This document shows positions 1 to 5,762 of a DNA stretch of 14,302 nt, piece by piece. The position numbers were made by a program, and so were the translations under genes. Within the stretch, counting starts at the first letter, position 1; each line of letters starts with the position of its first letter. This stretch comes from Methanomicrobiales archaeon (lineage in GTDB: Archaea > Halobacteriota > Methanomicrobia > Methanomicrobiales > Methanoculleaceae): contig JAGVUK010000127.1 of the NCBI GenBank assembly GCA_019136335.1, forward strand, positions 1 through 14,302, in the 5' to 3' direction. The notes under the pieces were generated by a model that did no database searches, was not told where the DNA came from, and saw only the letters and a list, made by a program, of their open reading frames with translations.

Positions 1-12
1 TGACCCGGAACG

Positions 13-999
13 CTAGAGCTGGAAGCAGTCGCCGGCGATAACCCGCTCTATTCTCCCGTTATCCTTGCGGATGATCAGGGCGCCGTGGTCGTCGATATCG
101 ATCGCCACCCCTTCAAAGGTCTTGTTGATGGTCCTGATGGCCACCCGCTGGTCGAGCGTCAGGGAGAGGCTCTTCCACTCGCGGATGATGGAGTCGTACT
201 CGCCATCCTCGAGCTGCTGGTAGCGCAGTTCAAACTCCCGCAGGACCCGGGCAAGAAGCGCCACGCGGTCGACTTCGTGACCGACCTCCGCCTCGAGCGA
301 GGTCACCGTATCTTTCAGGTTCGGCGGGAGGTCGGCAAGCGATATGTTTGCGTCGATCCCTATCCCGAGAAGGCCGTAGTGGACGGTATCCGCCTCCGCG
401 GCGAGCTCCAGGAGCAGCCCGCCGACCTTCTTATCCCCGGCGAAGATGTCGTTGGGCCACTTGATGAGCGCACTGATGTTGTACTCTTTCCTGATGGCGC
501 GGGCGATCGCGATCGCCCCGGCCATGGTGATCATGAAGAGGTGGTCGAGGGGTATCTTCGGTTTCAAGACGATGGTGATCCAGATGCCGCCGGCAGGCGA
601 GACCCAGGCGCGCCCGAGCCTGCCGACCCCGCCGGTCTGCTCTTCGGCGATGATCACCATGCCGTGCAGTTTCTCGGGATCGGTCTCGCTTGCAAGCTGC
701 TTTGCGACCCAGCTCGTCGAGGCGGTGCGATCGAAGTGGCGGATCTGCTTTCCGATGAACCGGGTGCGGAGCCGTTTATGGATCTCGTACGGGAGGAGTT
801 TGCCGGTCGTCGACTCAAGGCGATAACCCTCTGCGCGGGACGATGCAATGCCGTATCCCAGCCGCCGGAGTTCCCGCACCTGTTTCCAGACGGCCGATCG
901 AGTGATACCCAGCTGCTCTGCGATCCGCTCGCCCGATATCGGGCCGGGAGATTCCTCGAGAATCTTCAGTACATTGATTGCCGTGTCCTTCATGTGCAT
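13..999 (-). CDS. birA: Bifunctional biotin--[protein] ligase / HTH repressor BirA
   Basis: Activates biotin with ATP to biotinyl-AMP and transfers it to a lysine of a biotin-carrier protein (in methanogens typically the pyruvate carboxylase B subunit); cytoplasmic. 328 aa. Residues about 8-60 form a winged HTH (ISGERIAEQLGITRSAVWKQ). The catalytic domain follows: biotin/ATP loop TGGVGRLGRAW at 122-132, KWPND at 180-184 with the family's catalytic lysine K180, and VGGLLLEL at 192-199; a small C-terminal SH3-like domain runs from about 275. The HTH suggests the group II (E. coli BirA-like) type that can also act as a repressor, but no operator was identified. It is last in the six-gene array. 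Its first ATG (999) overlaps the DUF2111 stop as TAATG; a second ATG at 993 lies 7 nt after AAAAGGT and may be the real start. Family call is very secure; a regulatory role is inferred. Confidence 0.95.
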   Translation of the reverse strand: MHMKDTAINVLKILEESPGPISGERIAEQLGITRSAVWKQVRELRRLGYGIASSRAEGYRLESTTGKLLPYEIHKRLRTRFIGKQIRHFDRTASTSWVAKQLASETDPEKLHGMVIIAEEQTGGVGRLGRAWVSPAGGIWITIVLKPKIPLDHLFMITMAGAIAIARAIRKEYNISALIKWPNDIFAGDKKVGGLLLELAAEADTVHYGLLGIGIDANISLADLPPNLKDTVTSLEAEVGHEVDRVALLARVLREFELRYQQLEDGEYDSIIREWKSLSLTLDQRVAIRTINKTFEGVAIDIDDHGALIIRKDNGRIERVIAGDCFQL

Positions 1000-1445
1000 T
1001 ACCTTTTCGCTGCAGGCGACTCAGTCGGGAGCGGGCACGGGTCCTCGCCGCATACCTGCTTCCTGACTCCCGCGTTCTGCTCCATAAAGCCCGCCAGATC
1101 AAAGATGCCGGTCACATCGACGATGCCGATCGCACCGATAGCCCCGCCGTTGCCGTCTCTCACCGGCGCTACCACCACCGGAATGCCCCGGTAAGGGCCT
1201 GTGGGGGGTCTGACCCGCTTCACCGTGTTTTCGGCCAGGACCTCCTCGAGGATGGGGCCCGTGTAGGCCTGGTCGATGACCTTCCCTTCCTCGATCCTGA
1301 TCCCCGGATGATCACGGGACCGCGCCGTGACGGGCAGACGGCCGAGCAGATCATGGATGCACATCATGACGGGAGCGAGATCGCGCGCTGTCGAGGAGGC
1401 AGAGATGACGTATTGCTCCATGGCCATATCCATACTTTTCATCAT
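999..1445 (-). CDS. DUF2111 domain protein (methanogen-type, unknown function)
   Basis: About 148 aa from the chosen ATG. The core (ISASSTARDLAPVMMCIHDL, then IRIEEGKVIDQAYTGPILEE and the glycine-rich GGAIGAIGIVDVTG) resembles DUF2111, a family I know mainly from methanogens and with no established role. The alternation of beta-rich stretches and the GAIGIVD segment suggest a small ligand-binding alpha/beta (PAS/GAF-like) fold, which is inference only. The frame stays open to an ATG at 1517, but that would run into the preceding gene. ATGs at 1445, 1442, 1433, 1427 and 1421 are all possible; 1445 is 7 nt after the upstream stop and was chosen for gene spacing, since no good Shine-Dalgarno is visible. 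The 3' end overlaps the birA start (TAATG), implying coupled translation. No signal peptide or membrane segment. Confidence 0.75.
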   Translation of the reverse strand: MMKSMDMAMEQYVISASSTARDLAPVMMCIHDLLGRLPVTARSRDHPGIRIEEGKVIDQAYTGPILEEVLAENTVKRVRPPTGPYRGIPVVVAPVRDGNGGAIGAIGIVDVTGIFDLAGFMEQNAGVRKQVCGEDPCPLPTESPAAKR

Positions 1446-1452
1446 GTTATAG

Positions 1453-2031
1453 CTAGAATAAGGTTTCCCTCTCGCCGCAGGTGAACTCCCTGAGGAATTC
1501 GCGCGACGGGTATTCATGGATGCTGGAGATCAGGATCATGCCGTCGCCGATCGCTTTTCCGACGAGAAGCGCCTCGCCGGCCGCCGAGGCGGCAAGGGTT
1601 TCACCCCCGTGGGCAGGGAAGGACCCGTCGCATTCGACGGCGGCAGGATCGTACCCCGCAAGCAGGGAGGCGTACCGGCTCTCCCCGGCGAACCGGACGG
1701 CACGCGGCCCGTATCCGAACGAGTAGGTCACTGGGAACGGGAGCCAGTCGTAGGCGTCTTCCCGCGGGCACCCCGCGCCGAAGGCGAGCAGCCGCCCCCC
1801 GTTCTCGACGAAACGCCGGATGCGCCCCTCGGAGGCCCGGAGTGCCGGGAGGAGGTTTGAGTAGGCCGGGTTTGCAAACCCGGTCGGCACGATGAGCGCA
1901 ACAAACCGCCCCCGCCAGAAGGGGGAGGCGAGCATGTAGGGGTTGACCATCTCGCAGCAGGCGCCGCAATCCTCGATAAGCCGCGAGAACATGAGAGGGC
2001 TGTCCCAGAGCAGCCCGACCCTGCAGGTCAC
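1453..2031 (-). CDS. BPL_N / class I glutamine amidotransferase-like protein, nucleophile apparently lost
   Basis: 192 aa, GTG start. The pattern VPTGFANPAYSNLLPALR (48-65) followed by IRRFVENGGRLLAFGAGC (71-88) resembles the BPL_N domain (the N-terminal amidotransferase-like region of eukaryotic biotin-protein ligase and stand-alone relatives). There a beta strand and nucleophile elbow read roughly V.nGG.yLGiCAGa. Aligned that way, the nucleophilic Cys position is Gly85 (A-F-G-A-G-C), so classical amidase chemistry looks unlikely, although C88 is nearby. The GTG overlaps the rtcB stop (GTGA), and a good Shine-Dalgarno (GGTGATC, 2037-2043) lies 5 nt upstream, which fixes the start. It sits two genes before birA, so a link to biotin metabolism is an attractive inference. 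It could alternatively be a ThuA-like or other amidotransferase-fold protein. Confidence 0.6.
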   Translation of the reverse strand: MTCRVGLLWDSPLMFSRLIEDCGACCEMVNPYMLASPFWRGRFVALIVPTGFANPAYSNLLPALRASEGRIRRFVENGGRLLAFGAGCPREDAYDWLPFPVTYSFGYGPRAVRFAGESRYASLLAGYDPAAVECDGSFPAHGGETLAASAAGEALLVGKAIGDGMILISSIHEYPSREFLREFTCGERETLF

Positions 2032-3464
2032 CCCTTGATCACCCCGAGCGGGTTTAACCGGGCGACGATGCCCGACAGACCCGCTTCGTGTACGACGCGC
2101 ACCACTTCATGGCTCGGCTTATACACCTCGGGCGCCTCCTCCGCGAGGACGGAGTCGTGGGAAGCACGCACCAGGATGCCTTCTTCTGCAAGTTGCAGCC
2201 GGAGTTCCTTCCCCCGGACCTCTTTCTTCGCCTTCGACCGGCTGAGCACCCGGCCGGCGCCGTGGCAGGTGCTCCCCCAGGTCTTCTGCATCGCGGTCGT
2301 CGTGCCGTGGAGGAGGTAGGAGGACGTCCCCATGCTCCCGGGGATGAGGACCGGCTGCCCGACCGCGGCATACGCGTGGGGGATCCCCGGGGCGCCCGGC
2401 CCGAACGCCCGCGTCGCGCCTTTGCGGTGGACGCAGACCTCCGCCTGCGCGCCGTCGACGTCGTGGCGCTCGAACTTGGCGACGTTGTGCGCGACGTCGT
2501 AGACGAGCCGCATCTCGTCGTAGTCGATCCCGTACATCTCCGCAAAGACCTTCCGGGCCTCGTGCATGATGACCTGCCGGTTTGCCCAGGCGTAGTTTGC
2601 AGCAGAGGCCATGCCGCCGTAGTAAGCGCGGCCTTCCGGGGAGTCGACCGGAGCGCAGGCGAGCTGCCGGTCGGGGAGTTGTATCCGGTACTTCCCGAGC
2701 GCGCTCTCGAGTATCCGTAAGTGGTCGGTGGCGACCTGGTGGCCGAGACCCCGTGAACCGCAGTGGACCATGAAACAGACCTGCCCCTCGACAATCCCGA
2801 AGACCCGTGCCGCCTCCGGGTCGACGATCTCCTTCACCACCTGGATCTCGAGGAAGTGGTTGCCGGCGCCGAGCGTCCCGAGCTGCGGCGCGCCCCGCTG
2901 GCGCGCCTTGGCGCTGACCGCGTCCGGGTCCGCACCCGGCATCGCGCCTTCTTCCTCACACCGGGCAAGGTCCGCCCCGGTGCCGAACCCGCGTTCAACC
3001 GCCCACCGCGCGCCGTTCACCATGACCTCGGAGAGCTCCCTGTTCGAGACCCGCAGGGTGCTCTTTGCACCCACGCCCGTCGGCACGGCGGCAAAAAGCC
3101 TCTCGATCAGGTCCCGTTTCCTGCCGGCGAGATCGGCCTCGGAGAGAGGCGTCGTGATCAGCCGGACGCCGCAGTTGATGTCGAACCCGACCCCGCCGGG
3201 CGATATGACGCCCTCGGTCATGTCGAACGCCGCGACACCGCCGATGGGAAACCCGTACCCCCAGTGGATATCGGGCATGGCAAGTGAATGTTTCACAATC
3301 CCGGGCAGGGTTGCGACGTTCGCGAGCTGGCGGACGGCCCCTTCCTCGAGCGTCTCCGCGAGGGCCCGGGAGAGGAAGAAACGTCCCGGTACCCGCATGT
3401 TGGCGACGTATCCGATGGGGACCTCCCACTCGAGGTCTCCGATCTTATTGATTCCTTCAAGCAT
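2028..3464 (-). CDS. rtcB: tRNA-splicing ligase RtcB (3'-phosphate/5'-OH RNA ligase)
   Basis: Joins RNA 2',3'-cyclic phosphate or 3'-phosphate ends to 5'-OH ends using GTP and Mn2+, chiefly to seal tRNA exons after intron removal in archaea. 478 aa, full length. The metal and guanylylation residues are present: C98 in GFDINCGVRL, N202/H203 in GAGNHFLEI, H234 in MVHCGSRGLGHQ, H326 in YDVAHN and H401 in CHGAGR (the guanylylated histidine, corresponding to H404 of Pyrococcus horikoshii RtcB). There is no intein at the C98 site, where the Pyrococcus protein carries one. The ATG is preceded by GAGGGATC, a good Shine-Dalgarno, and starts 9 nt after the archease stop. It overlaps the next gene by 4 nt. 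Pairing with archease is the usual arrangement. Very secure. Confidence 0.98.
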   Translation of the reverse strand: MLEGINKIGDLEWEVPIGYVANMRVPGRFFLSRALAETLEEGAVRQLANVATLPGIVKHSLAMPDIHWGYGFPIGGVAAFDMTEGVISPGGVGFDINCGVRLITTPLSEADLAGRKRDLIERLFAAVPTGVGAKSTLRVSNRELSEVMVNGARWAVERGFGTGADLARCEEEGAMPGADPDAVSAKARQRGAPQLGTLGAGNHFLEIQVVKEIVDPEAARVFGIVEGQVCFMVHCGSRGLGHQVATDHLRILESALGKYRIQLPDRQLACAPVDSPEGRAYYGGMASAANYAWANRQVIMHEARKVFAEMYGIDYDEMRLVYDVAHNVAKFERHDVDGAQAEVCVHRKGATRAFGPGAPGIPHAYAAVGQPVLIPGSMGTSSYLLHGTTTAMQKTWGSTCHGAGRVLSRSKAKKEVRGKELRLQLAEEGILVRASHDSVLAEEAPEVYKPSHEVVRVVHEAGLSGIVARLNPLGVIKG

Positions 3465-3473
3465 ATCGATCCC

Positions 3474-3881
3474 TCAGATATCGAAGATGATATCCACAGC
3501 ATAGGCCTCCTCTTCTTTAACGATTTCGAGCCCGAAGTAGGATATTCCCTTGATAAGCGCCCCTGCGGAGTGCCGCGCGGGGTCGAAGGGTTCGCCCCTG
3601 GCGGTTGCGGAGAGCCGGGTGCCCTGGATATCGAGATCAAAGGTGCAGAAGACGATGTTCTCGACGTCGGTGATGAAGAGCAGTTCCGAGAGGTAGTCGA
3701 TGAGGAGGGATTCAAGGTCCTCCGCCTCAAGGGAGAACCGTCGTTCGACACCCCGGTCCTCGCAGGGGCCGTACATCACGTGGAACATGGCCCGGCCTGC
3801 ATCGGCGAAGAGCTCCGTTATGGTTGCGCCCCGTACCCGCATGAGGACGTCGGCGGTATGGTCCAGTTCTTCAAAACTCAT
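3474..3881 (-). CDS. Archease, RtcB activator
   Basis: 135 aa. Archease is a small protein that speeds RtcB guanylylation and allows multiple turnovers. The N-terminal motif SFEELDHTADV (2-12) is diagnostic. The C-terminal half contains SAGALIKGISYFGLEIV and ends in DIIFDI; in Pyrococcus archease a C-terminal Asp-Ile pair helps bind metal, and that ending is kept here. Most archeases I recall have His in the YH.. position of the aITYH segment, where this one has Phe (SYF); whether that matters is unclear. The gene starts 3 nt after the unknown protein and lies 9 nt before rtcB, so it is surely cotranscribed with its target. Length is normal for the family. Confidence 0.95.
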   Translation of the reverse strand: MSFEELDHTADVLMRVRGATITELFADAGRAMFHVMYGPCEDRGVERRFSLEAEDLESLLIDYLSELLFITDVENIVFCTFDLDIQGTRLSATARGEPFDPARHSAGALIKGISYFGLEIVKEEEAYAVDIIFDI

Positions 3882-3884
3882 GGC

Positions 3885-4154
3885 TTAAAAATCTTCAAAG
3901 AATATGGGAATCATGCCCCGGTGGATGGCGTCGACGTAGCGCGCCTGGTACTTCGAGATGTAGACGGTATAGTCGCCGACCGGGACCTGCAGGTCGGTCG
4001 GTTTGGGCGGTTTCACCGACGTCGGCAGGAGAATCGGGCCGCTGCAGGACGTGCTGACCCGGAAATCGCGTTTCCTCTGGAGGATGTATGACCGGACGTC
4101 GTCTGTGACGTATATGCTCCGTGACTGTCCCGGCTCCCTGGTATCGCTCTGCAT
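3885..4154 (-). CDS. Unrecognised 89-aa protein leading the archease-rtcB operon
   Basis: I do not recognise the family. The 89 aa have a polar, Arg-rich N-terminus (MQSDTREPGQSRSIYVTDDV), a central segment with one cysteine and several prolines (STSCSGPILLPTSVKPPKP), and a C-terminal part VGDYTVYISKYQARYVDAIH ending acidic and aromatic (IPIFFEDF). No membrane helix, no CxxC zinc motif. Predicted basic for most of its length, so nucleic-acid contact is possible but not shown. The start is supported by a Shine-Dalgarno AAGGA (4160-4164) 5 nt before the ATG. It is followed 3 nt later by archease, which makes it a likely first cistron of the operon and a candidate partner of RNA ligation. Its reading frame is convincing because spacing, RBS and codon use match its neighbours; function unknown. 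Confidence 0.8.
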   Translation of the reverse strand: MQSDTREPGQSRSIYVTDDVRSYILQRKRDFRVSTSCSGPILLPTSVKPPKPTDLQVPVGDYTVYISKYQARYVDAIHRGMIPIFFEDF

Positions 4155-4180
4155 GGTAGTCCTTCATGTTGGTTCTGGGT

Positions 4181-4188
4181 AAAAAAAA
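4181..4188 (-). terminator. Oligo-T terminator after the DUF2551 gene
   Basis: A run of eight T on the minus strand, 17-24 nt beyond the stop of the DUF2551 gene. Archaeal RNA polymerase stops at such T-runs without needing a hairpin. It separates this gene from the rtcB operon, whose own promoter would have to lie in the same 50-bp gap; I see no clear TATA box there, so some read-through remains possible. Confidence 0.55.
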
Positions 4189-4204
4189 GGGTATGGTTTT
4201 GAAT

Positions 4205-4519
4205 CTATGTGGTCACCAGGATGTTTGCCACCACATCCACGTACTGGTCCTTCAACTCGTAGATCGTGTTCGTTCCGTCCGCGTTCCGTCTCACATGCAG
4301 GATGCCTATCCGGGACGCGATGATGCCTACCATGGATGCGACGGAGTGGTAACTGATGGAGAACTGCTCCTGCAACCTCCCGTAGATCTGGGGTATGGTC
4401 AGGGATTTCACTTTTACGAAGAGTTTGAGCAGTTCGTGCCGGATTCCGTCCCGGTCCCGTGAGAGATAACCTTTGAGTCGAGCTTCTATCTCATTTTTGA
4501 GCTCATAGGGTGATCTCAT
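4205..4519 (-). CDS. DUF2551 winged-helix protein, probable transcription regulator
   Basis: 104 aa. Matches the archaeal DUF2551 family by the pattern ELKNEIEARLKGYLSRDRDG then LLKLFVKVKSLTIPQIYGRL, QFSISYHSVASMVGIIASRI and GILHVRRNADGTNTIYELK. The last three form a helix-turn-helix (recognition helix about 55-70) and a beta wing (about 72-90), a classic winged helix. It is probably a DNA-binding regulator in the cytoplasm; the target is unknown. The gene is monocistronic: oligo-T follows it, and a strong TATA box sits 20-31 bp before the ATG, which predicts a leaderless transcript and explains the lack of a Shine-Dalgarno. Being divergent from the secF side, it could regulate that spacer, but this is speculation. 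Confidence 0.8.
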   Translation of the reverse strand: MRSPYELKNEIEARLKGYLSRDRDGIRHELLKLFVKVKSLTIPQIYGRLQEQFSISYHSVASMVGIIASRIGILHVRRNADGTNTIYELKDQYVDVVANILVTT

Positions 4520-4538
4520 ATGTGCTTGTGATTCGGTA

Positions 4539-4550
4539 TTTTATATATAT
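4539..4550 (-). promoter_or_regulatory. TATA box of the DUF2551 gene (also readable on plus strand)
   Basis: Minus strand ATATATATAAAA, preceded by a purine-rich GCGAAAAGAAAAG stretch resembling a BRE. Its centre is about 25 bp from the ATG at 4519, so transcription should start at or next to the start codon. Read on the plus strand the same bases give TTTTATATATAT, which could fire toward 4570 and secF. Confidence 0.7.
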
Positions 4551-4580
4551 CTTTTCTTTTCGCTCATTTAATCGGAGATT

Positions 4581-4643
4581 ATGCCAGGAGGACGACAATT
4601 GTCTGACAGAATGGGATGCGGGCGGTTATGGAAACCCCGTTAA
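4581..4643 (+). CDS. Possible 20-aa leader ORF upstream of secF
   Basis: An ATG at 4581 opens a 20-codon frame beginning MPGGRQLSDRMG and ending KPR before TAA. A TTG in the same frame at 4599 is preceded by CCAGGAGG, an excellent Shine-Dalgarno, with about 8 nt spacing. The plus-strand reading of the TATA box at 4539-4550 would start RNA roughly 10 nt before the ATG. The stop overlaps the GTTAA-CC-TTAAC inverted repeat, and a stable stem-loop follows. Such a layout could be a leader peptide, but so short a frame may also be chance. Confidence 0.2.
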   Translation: MPGGRQLSDRMGCGRLWKPR

Positions 4644-4652
4644 CCTTAACAG

Positions 4653-4685
4653 TGCCTATCCGGGGTCAAATCCCCGTTTCAGGCG
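4653..4685 (+). promoter_or_regulatory. Stem-loop in the secF upstream region, with a competing pairing
   Basis: Two stacked stems: TGCCT (4653-4657) with AGGCG (4681-4685), one G-T wobble, and CGGGG (4661-4665) with CCCCG (4672-4676) closing a 6-nt loop TCAAAT. ACCCCG at 4634-4639 could instead pair perfectly with CGGGGT (4661-4666), so the two forms exclude each other, as in an attenuator. Whether it is transcribed is not known. Confidence 0.35.
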
Positions 4686-4855
4686 ATATCTGCCCGCATG
4701 GTTCCCTCCCCGGCGCACCCTCCCGCAGTGTCGCCCCCCCGACCCGCCGCGAACGCCGGAGCGGACGACAGGGGGATCTATGGGGCGCCCGGACCCCCTC
4801 CTCCGGGGGGTATCGGGACAATGCAGCCCCACAACGAGAGAAACCCGATTCCCGC

Positions 4856-4863
4856 CTTATATC
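4856..4863 (+). promoter_or_regulatory. Candidate TATA box of secFD
   Basis: CTTATATC about 50 bp before the secF ATG predicts an RNA start near 4885 and a leader of roughly 20 nt. No Shine-Dalgarno lies in that leader (only AT-rich CACTAATACAGC). A weaker alternative CTTTAACC at 4872-4880 would give a leaderless mRNA. Confidence 0.4.
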
Positions 4864-4907
4864 CATGAGCAACCCTTTAACCTATCACAATCGTACACTA
4901 ATACAGC

Positions 4908-5762
4908 ATGGAATTTGCCAGATACGACATCAACAAATACTCTCCGCGGCAGATGGTAGCGCTGCCCCTCGTTCTCCTCCTCCTTGCCGGGATCGTGCTT
5001 GGCTACACCACGCTCACCACCGGCCTGCCCTTGAAACCGGGCATCGACTTTGCGGGAGGAACGGCGGTCACCGCATTCACCTCTGACAGCAGAGAGACAA
5101 TAGAGGCGACATTCTCCGGGTACCCGCTTCTATCGGTGGGTGAGGGGATCGGCGGCGGGAAGTACATCCAGTTCGGCCCCATGGACGACGCCCGGTACCA
5201 GAGCCTCGTTGCGCTCATCAACGAGAAGTATCCCGATGCAAAGGTGGACCAGATCGGCGAGACGTTCGGGAAGACGCTCCAGGGCCAGGCTTTCCTCGCC
5301 CTGCTCTTCTCGTTCATCGGGATGTCCGTCGTGGTCGTCATAGCGTTCCGGAACCTGGTACCGGCGGGTGCGGTCGTCCTGTCGGCCTTTGCCGACATCG
5401 CCGTCACCGCCGCGATCATGCAGATCATCGGCATCCCGCTCTCCCTCGGGACGACGGCGGCGCTGCTGATGCTGATCGGCTACTCCGTCGACAGTGATAT
5501 CCTGCTGACCACGCGCCTCCTGAAACGCAAGGGGAAGCTTGACGAGAAACTCGCCGGGGCCTTCAGGACCGGGATCATCATGACGACCACGACGCTTGCG
5601 GCCATCGCCGCCATGTGGGTCGTCTCCACGGCGGGGCAGGTCCAGATCATCAGCGAGATCGCAAGCGTCCTCCTCATCGGGCTCTTCGTCGACCTGATGA
5701 ATACCTGGATGCTGAACGCCGGGATTCTCAAGGAGTACATCCTCAGGGGCGGTAAGAAATGA
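4908..5762 (+). CDS. secF: Protein translocase subunit SecF
   Basis: 284 aa inner-membrane subunit of the SecDF complex, an RND-superfamily protein that helps complete Sec-dependent export, in bacteria powered by the proton gradient. TM1 at about 17-33, then the first extracytoplasmic domain opening with the hallmark GIDFAGG (45-51), followed by five further membrane segments (about 127-147, 152-172, 178-194, 222-242, 249-270). The family signature GYSVDSDILL lies at 191-200, with D194 and D197 in the membrane region equivalent to the conserved VND/VDxN motif. The gene precedes secD, the typical archaeal order, and its stop overlaps the secD start (ATGA). Length is typical for archaeal SecF. 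Identification is secure. Confidence 0.97.
   Translation: MEFARYDINKYSPRQMVALPLVLLLLAGIVLGYTTLTTGLPLKPGIDFAGGTAVTAFTSDSRETIEATFSGYPLLSVGEGIGGGKYIQFGPMDDARYQSLVALINEKYPDAKVDQIGETFGKTLQGQAFLALLFSFIGMSVVVVIAFRNLVPAGAVVLSAFADIAVTAAIMQIIGIPLSLGTTAALLMLIGYSVDSDILLTTRLLKRKGKLDEKLAGAFRTGIIMTTTTLAAIAAMWVVSTAGQVQIISEIASVLLIGLFVDLMNTWMLNAGILKEYILRGGKK

Larger units (their letters stand above)
4520..4907. other. 388-bp divergent spacer between DUF2551 and secF
   Basis: No conventional gene. Contents from left to right: the TATA box (4539-4550); a possible 20-codon ORF (4581-4643) overlapping a perfect 10-bp palindrome GACAATTGTC (4594-4603); an inverted repeat GTTAA-CC-TTAAC (4639-4650); a stem-loop (4653-4685); a C/G-rich stretch with a further hairpin ACCCCC/GGGGGT around 4793-4811; and a TATA-like element for secF (4856-4863). 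Longer frames crossing it have unconvincing composition. Confidence 0.6.

Noticed and set aside
85..1194. 369-codon plus-strand frame opposite birA
   Set aside because: Shadow of a GC-rich gene on the other strand; birA has all family motifs.
1446..1517. N-terminal 24-residue extension of the DUF2111 protein
   Set aside because: It lies within the 3' end of the preceding gene and has Ser/Arg-rich composition unlike the family core.
4654..4684. T-arm-like sequence GGGGTCAAATCCCC suggesting a tRNA or tRNA fragment
   Set aside because: The loop has 6 nt rather than 7 and lacks the normal TTC, and no matching acceptor, D or anticodon arms can be drawn nearby.
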